DNA of 64,000 bases, from NCBI RefSeq assembly GCF_000153825.1, contig NZ_DS022299.1, forward strand, positions 1,142,869 through 1,206,868, given 5' to 3'. This document shows, one piece after another, positions 60,758 through 64,000 of this stretch. The position numbers and the translations under genes were made by a program. The notes beneath the pieces are model-generated. The model saw only the letters and a list, made by a program, of their open reading frames with translations. It searched no databases and was not told the origin of the DNA. The DNA comes from Synechococcus sp. RS9916 (GTDB lineage Bacteria; Cyanobacteriota; Cyanobacteriia; PCC-6307; Cyanobiaceae). The stretch's first letter is position 1. Every line of letters begins with the position of its first letter.

Positions 60758-61164
60758 AGGTCGCAACGGGCAGTGGTCATGAGCTGGTCAATCCAGCCAC
60801 GGGCGCGATCGGCATCGGAAAAGGGCACATCCATCTGACGCCCTTCACCGATCAGCCGCAAGCGGCAATGGCCCTGAGATTCGCTGGCCAGAGGCGCTTC
60901 TCCGGAGGAGAGGGCCATCAGTTCGACCATCTCCAGGGTCTTGATCACAAACTCGCCCTGCTGCTCGAATTTTCCGGCCGAAAATCTGCTCCAGGTGAGC
61001 AGACCGTCCTTCACCTGCGCCGCACCACAGCCATCCAGCTTGGCCAGCTCAGCCCCCTCAGACCAGGCACGGAACAAGGTCTGACGGCGGCGTTCCAGCC
61101 AACCCAATGCGGCCAGCAGCACAAACACCAGAAGCAGGGGAAACCAGAGCAGTCCGTGAAGCAT
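60754..61164 (-). CDS. Membrane-anchored hypothetical protein between ddl and ftsQ
   Basis: A 136-residue protein with one N-terminal hydrophobic helix (about 3-21) and a soluble domain of mixed alpha/beta character (GKFEQQGEFVIKTLEMVELMAL, HCRLRLIGEGRQMDVPFSDADRARGWIDQL). Its stop overlaps the ftsQ GTG, so the two are translationally coupled. It follows ddl by 33 bp. Function is unknown, but the tight position in a wall/division operon makes a divisome-related role worth considering. Confidence 0.72.
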   Translation of the reverse strand: MLHGLLWFPLLLVFVLLAALGWLERRRQTLFRAWSEGAELAKLDGCGAAQVKDGLLTWSRFSAGKFEQQGEFVIKTLEMVELMALSSGEAPLASESQGHCRLRLIGEGRQMDVPFSDADRARGWIDQLMTTARCDL

Positions 61165-61197
61165 GGATTGGGCTGAGCGAGCCGGCCAAAGGGCTCC

Positions 61198-62259
61198 TCA
61201 TTCTCGCGCGCTCTCCACCAACTGCGCCACCAGTTGCTCGAGCCCAATGCCGCTGGCGTTCCAGAGCATTGGGTACATGCTCAGCGACGTGAAACCCGGC
61301 AGCGTGTTGATTTCGTTGATCCAAAGATCACCGGTGCGGTCGTCGTAGAAAAAGTCGACTCTGGCCATGCCCTCCACACAGAGAGCGCGGCAGGACGCGA
61401 GGGCCATGGTGCGTACCTGGTCCTGAAGCGACTCCGGAATCGGGGCTGGGATCAACGTGGTGCTCAAACCATCGCTGTATTTGGTGGTGTAGTCGTACCA
61501 ATCGGCATCAAAACGAATCTCGCCAACGACAGAGGCTTTGAGTTGGCGCTTGCCCAGCACCGCACACTCCAACTCCCGTGCATCAACGCCCTGCTCCACC
61601 ACGATGCGGGGGTCAAGGGACGCCGCTTCGTCGAGACCGCTGAGCAGTTGGCTGCGATCGCGCGCCTTGGTGATCCCCACCGATGAGCCCAGATTCGCTG
61701 GTTTGACAAAACAGGGATAGCCCAGCTCCTGTTCAATGCGCGCCACAACGGCATCGCGGCGCTCAGGCTCCTGAAGATCGGCGGCATTCAGACCGACATA
61801 AGGAACCTGGGCCAGACCGGCGGCGGCAAAAGCTGCTTTCATCGCCAGTTTGTCCATGGCCACGGATGAGCCGAGCACGCCGGCACCTACGAAAGGCTTC
61901 CCCATCAAAGTGAATAACCCCTGAACGGTGCCGTCTTCTCCATTGGGGCCATGCAGCACCGGGTACCAGACCTCGACGGCATCAGCCCCAGCAGGCAGGT
62001 TCAAGAACCCAGGCGATGGCAGCGGCTGGGGGAGATCCTCCGGCGCAGCGGGCTGACCACTGGCGAGCACCGCGCGCGCCACCTCTTCAGCCCACCAGCG
62101 CCCCTGGCAGTCGATGTAGAAGGCGGAAACCGAAAAACGCTCGCGATTTTGTCCCTGTTCAAGGGCCGCAATCACCGTGTTAGCGGAGCGGATGGAGACC
62201 GCGTGCTCACCGGACGCACCGCCGAAGACAAGGCCGATGCGTACAGGGGATGGAGCCAT
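61198..62259 (-). CDS. ddl: D-alanine--D-alanine ligase
   Basis: A 353-residue ATP-grasp ligase making the D-Ala-D-Ala dipeptide for peptidoglycan. ATG 62259 ([14 protein letters not shown]) is chosen over a TTG two codons earlier. [64 protein letters not shown] and [16 protein letters not shown] are diagnostic. Length is normal. It is the first gene of the run ddl, 136-aa gene, ftsQ, ftsZ. Confidence 0.97.
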   Translation of the reverse strand: MAPSPVRIGLVFGGASGEHAVSIRSANTVIAALEQGQNRERFSVSAFYIDCQGRWWAEEVARAVLASGQPAAPEDLPQPLPSPGFLNLPAGADAVEVWYPVLHGPNGEDGTVQGLFTLMGKPFVGAGVLGSSVAMDKLAMKAAFAAAGLAQVPYVGLNAADLQEPERRDAVVARIEQELGYPCFVKPANLGSSVGITKARDRSQLLSGLDEAASLDPRIVVEQGVDARELECAVLGKRQLKASVVGEIRFDADWYDYTTKYSDGLSTTLIPAPIPESLQDQVRTMALASCRALCVEGMARVDFFYDDRTGDLWINEINTLPGFTSLSMYPMLWNASGIGLEQLVAQLVESARE

Positions 62260-62298
62260 GAACAAGGAGCCTGCGGCCTGGCGTGAGCGCCAAAGGTA

Positions 62299-63720
62299 TC
62301 AGCCGTTCACCGGCGTGCCACTCAAGGAAAAAGAACGCACAGCATCAATGCGGACCTGCACCAGGTCACCGGGCTTGAAGCTGCAGCCGTCCGCCCCTTG
62401 GGCACTGAAGAAGGTGAGCCGGTTGGTGCGCGTGCGACCCATCAGCTGGCTGGGGTCTTTGGGATTGATGCCTTCTGCCAAAACTTCTTCGATGCGGCCG
62501 TCGTAGCGGGCGTTGCGTTCGCGGGCGCAACGTTCGACCAGCGCATTGATCTCCTGCAGGCGCGCCACCTTCACCTCCTCAGGCAATTGGTTGTCCCAAT
62601 CGGCGGCAGGGGTGTTCGGGCGTGGGGAGTAGGCCGCCGTGTTCACCTGGTCAAAACCGATCTCCTCAATCAAATCAAGGGTGCGGCGGTACTGGGCATC
62701 GGTCTCGCCAGGGAAGGCCACGATCACGTCGGCGCTCAAGGATGCATCGGGCATGCGCTCACGGATGCGATCGATGATCCGGCGGTAGCGCTCCACCGTG
62801 TAGCCCCGCGCCATCGAGCGCAGCACATCGTTGTCGCCGCTTTGAAAGGGAATGTGGAAGTGCTCGCACAGCTTGGGCAAATCGGCACAGGCGTCGATCA
62901 AGCGCTCCGTGAAGTAGCGCGGATGGCTAGTGGCAAAGCGGATCCGTTCCACCCCATCCACGTCATGCACGAAATGCAGCAGATCGGTCAGGGTGTGCTG
63001 GCGGCGTCCCTCGGGGGTGATGCCCGGCAGGTCTCGGCCGTAGGCGTCGATGTTCTGCCCCAGGAGGGTGATCTCCTTGAAGCCCTGAGCAGCGAGGCCT
63101 TCCATCTCCAGCTTGATCGCTTCCGGCATCCGCGATTGCTCTTTGCCCCGCACTGAAGGCACCACGCAATAGGTGCAGCGCTCATTGCAGCCGTAGATCA
63201 CATTCACCCAGGCGCAAATTGCACTGTCGCGGCGGGCTGTGGTGAGGTCTTCGAGGATGTGGTGCTCCTCAGTGGCCACCACCTGCTGGCCGGCTTCCAC
63301 CTGGGTGAGCAGGGTCTCGAGCCGGTTGGCATGCTGCGGCCCCATCACCAGATCGAGTTCAGGCACCCTGCGCAGCAGCGATTCCCCCTCTTGCTGGGCG
63401 ACGCAACCAGCCACCACGAGCGTGAGATTGGGATTGCTGCGTTTGCGCTGCGCCTGGCGCCCCAGATAGCTGTAGACCTTTTGCTCTGCGTTGTCGCGGA
63501 TCGTGCAGGTGTTGTAGAGCACCAGGTCGGCATCGAGCTCTGCAGTGGCCTCGCAGTAGCCCATGGATTCCAGGATCCCGGCCATTCGCTCGGAATCGGC
63601 CTTGTTCATCTGGCAACCGAAGGTCGTGATCCAGTAGCTGCCACGGCCAGAGCTGCCGACCGCATCACTGGCGCTGCGATCCGAGGGAGCGGCTTGAGAG
63701 GGCGAGGCGGAAACGACCAA
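62299..63720 (-). CDS. miaB: tRNA-2-methylthio-N6-dimethylallyladenosine synthase
   Basis: A 473-residue radical SAM methylthiotransferase modifying A37 of tRNAs reading UNN codons. The N-terminal UPF0004 domain carries its Cys residues in [30 protein letters not shown] and [11 protein letters not shown]. The radical SAM motif is [12 protein letters not shown], and a C-terminal TRAM domain ends the protein. The start appears to be TTG 63720. It is divergent from the enolase-superfamily gene, with 96 bp between the starts. Confidence 0.95.
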   Translation of the reverse strand: MVVSASPSQAAPSDRSASDAVGSSGRGSYWITTFGCQMNKADSERMAGILESMGYCEATAELDADLVLYNTCTIRDNAEQKVYSYLGRQAQRKRSNPNLTLVVAGCVAQQEGESLLRRVPELDLVMGPQHANRLETLLTQVEAGQQVVATEEHHILEDLTTARRDSAICAWVNVIYGCNERCTYCVVPSVRGKEQSRMPEAIKLEMEGLAAQGFKEITLLGQNIDAYGRDLPGITPEGRRQHTLTDLLHFVHDVDGVERIRFATSHPRYFTERLIDACADLPKLCEHFHIPFQSGDNDVLRSMARGYTVERYRRIIDRIRERMPDASLSADVIVAFPGETDAQYRRTLDLIEEIGFDQVNTAAYSPRPNTPAADWDNQLPEEVKVARLQEINALVERCARERNARYDGRIEEVLAEGINPKDPSQLMGRTRTNRLTFFSAQGADGCSFKPGDLVQVRIDAVRSFSLSGTPVNG

Positions 63721-63816
63721 AGCTGTCAGGGGTGCGGGAGGCCCGAGAAAGAAGTGCTGTCTTCAGTGTCGGTCACGACGGGCCTATGCCAGTTTGAAGA
63801 TTGACGTTGCAATGGC

Positions 63817-64000
63817 ATGGCCTGGAGCCTGCGCCGGTTCCCCCTCACCAAGGCGGTGCCCCTGGCCATCAGCCGTGGCACCACGTCAGTGGTGGAGCAT
63901 CTTGAGCTGCGGCTCGAGCACGATGGCGTGATTGGCCGAGGCGAAGCCGGGGGCCTCGACACCGGTCATCGGCACTTCAGCACCGATGCGATCGAGACGG
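63817..64000 (+). CDS. Enolase-superfamily protein, dipeptide epimerase-like (5' part only)
   Basis: Only about 61 residues are present; the frame runs off the right edge. ATG 63817 opens LRRFPLTKAVPLAISRGTTSVVEHLELRLEHDGVIGRGEAGG, the capping-domain pattern of mandelate racemase/muconate lactonising enzymes, with the ISRGT-type substrate loop and GxGEA motif seen in dipeptide epimerases. The catalytic barrel is outside the window, so the specific activity cannot be confirmed. Another ATG five bases upstream is out of frame. Confidence 0.7.
   Translation, partial: MAWSLRRFPLTKAVPLAISRGTTSVVEHLELRLEHDGVIGRGEAGGLDTGHRHFSTDAIET

Overview
The window reads as a chromosome segment of a marine picocyanobacterium, most likely Synechococcus. 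It combines chlorophyll synthase, phylloquinone methylation (MenG), a catalytically dead ClpR beside ClpP, cobalamin genes, small cyanobacterial membrane proteins and a GC-rich, tightly packed, mixed-strand layout. The genus assignment is inference from gene content; no 16S rRNA gene is present.

Layout. 1-11 kb is accessory: a 5'-complete, 3'-truncated sulfatase, its formylglycine-generating enzyme, an outer-membrane barrel candidate, a flavin amine oxidase, and four tandem exported DUF1254/DUF1214 proteins. 11-19 kb is mostly housekeeping: cbiET, an MscS channel, a NifU-type protein, malate:quinone oxidoreductase, an SMR exporter and lepA. 19.3-29.4 kb is a type IV pilus island. It holds a pilA-like gene, a minus-strand set of minor pilins ending in a pilin with a von Willebrand A domain, a convergent histidine kinase/response regulator pair, and a plus-strand set of four stop/start-overlapped minor pilins. 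29.4-34.5 kb has a second kinase, an orphan peptide-type ABC permease, a glutaredoxin-MauE fusion and trmH. 34.5-45 kb holds an ATL protein, rsmB, a class A PBP, chlG, hisF, menG, glyQ, comEC and tRNA-Ser(CGA). 45-51 kb has a possible NHLP-like protein, two polysaccharide glycosyltransferases, cobD/cbiB, an MFS-like protein and ilvC. 51-53.8 kb is a 901-aa DUF1254/DUF1214 protein with a DUF4114-like C-terminus, lying between ilvC and clpP. 53.8-64 kb carries clpP/clpR, a PIN-TRAM protein, a HemW-like enzyme, panB, SRP RNA, ftsZ, ftsQ, ddl, miaB and the start of an enolase-superfamily epimerase.

How the parts may work together. The pilins and ComEC are plausible parts of a DNA-uptake or adhesion apparatus, although the motors (PilB/PilT) and prepilin peptidase are not here. 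The sulfatase and FGE form an enzyme/activator pair. The five DUF1254-type proteins mark two separate accessory insertions by one poorly characterised family. ddl, a 136-aa protein, ftsQ and ftsZ form a small cell-wall/division cluster. All intergenic gaps are under 300 bp, and no IS elements, CRISPR arrays or phage genes were seen.
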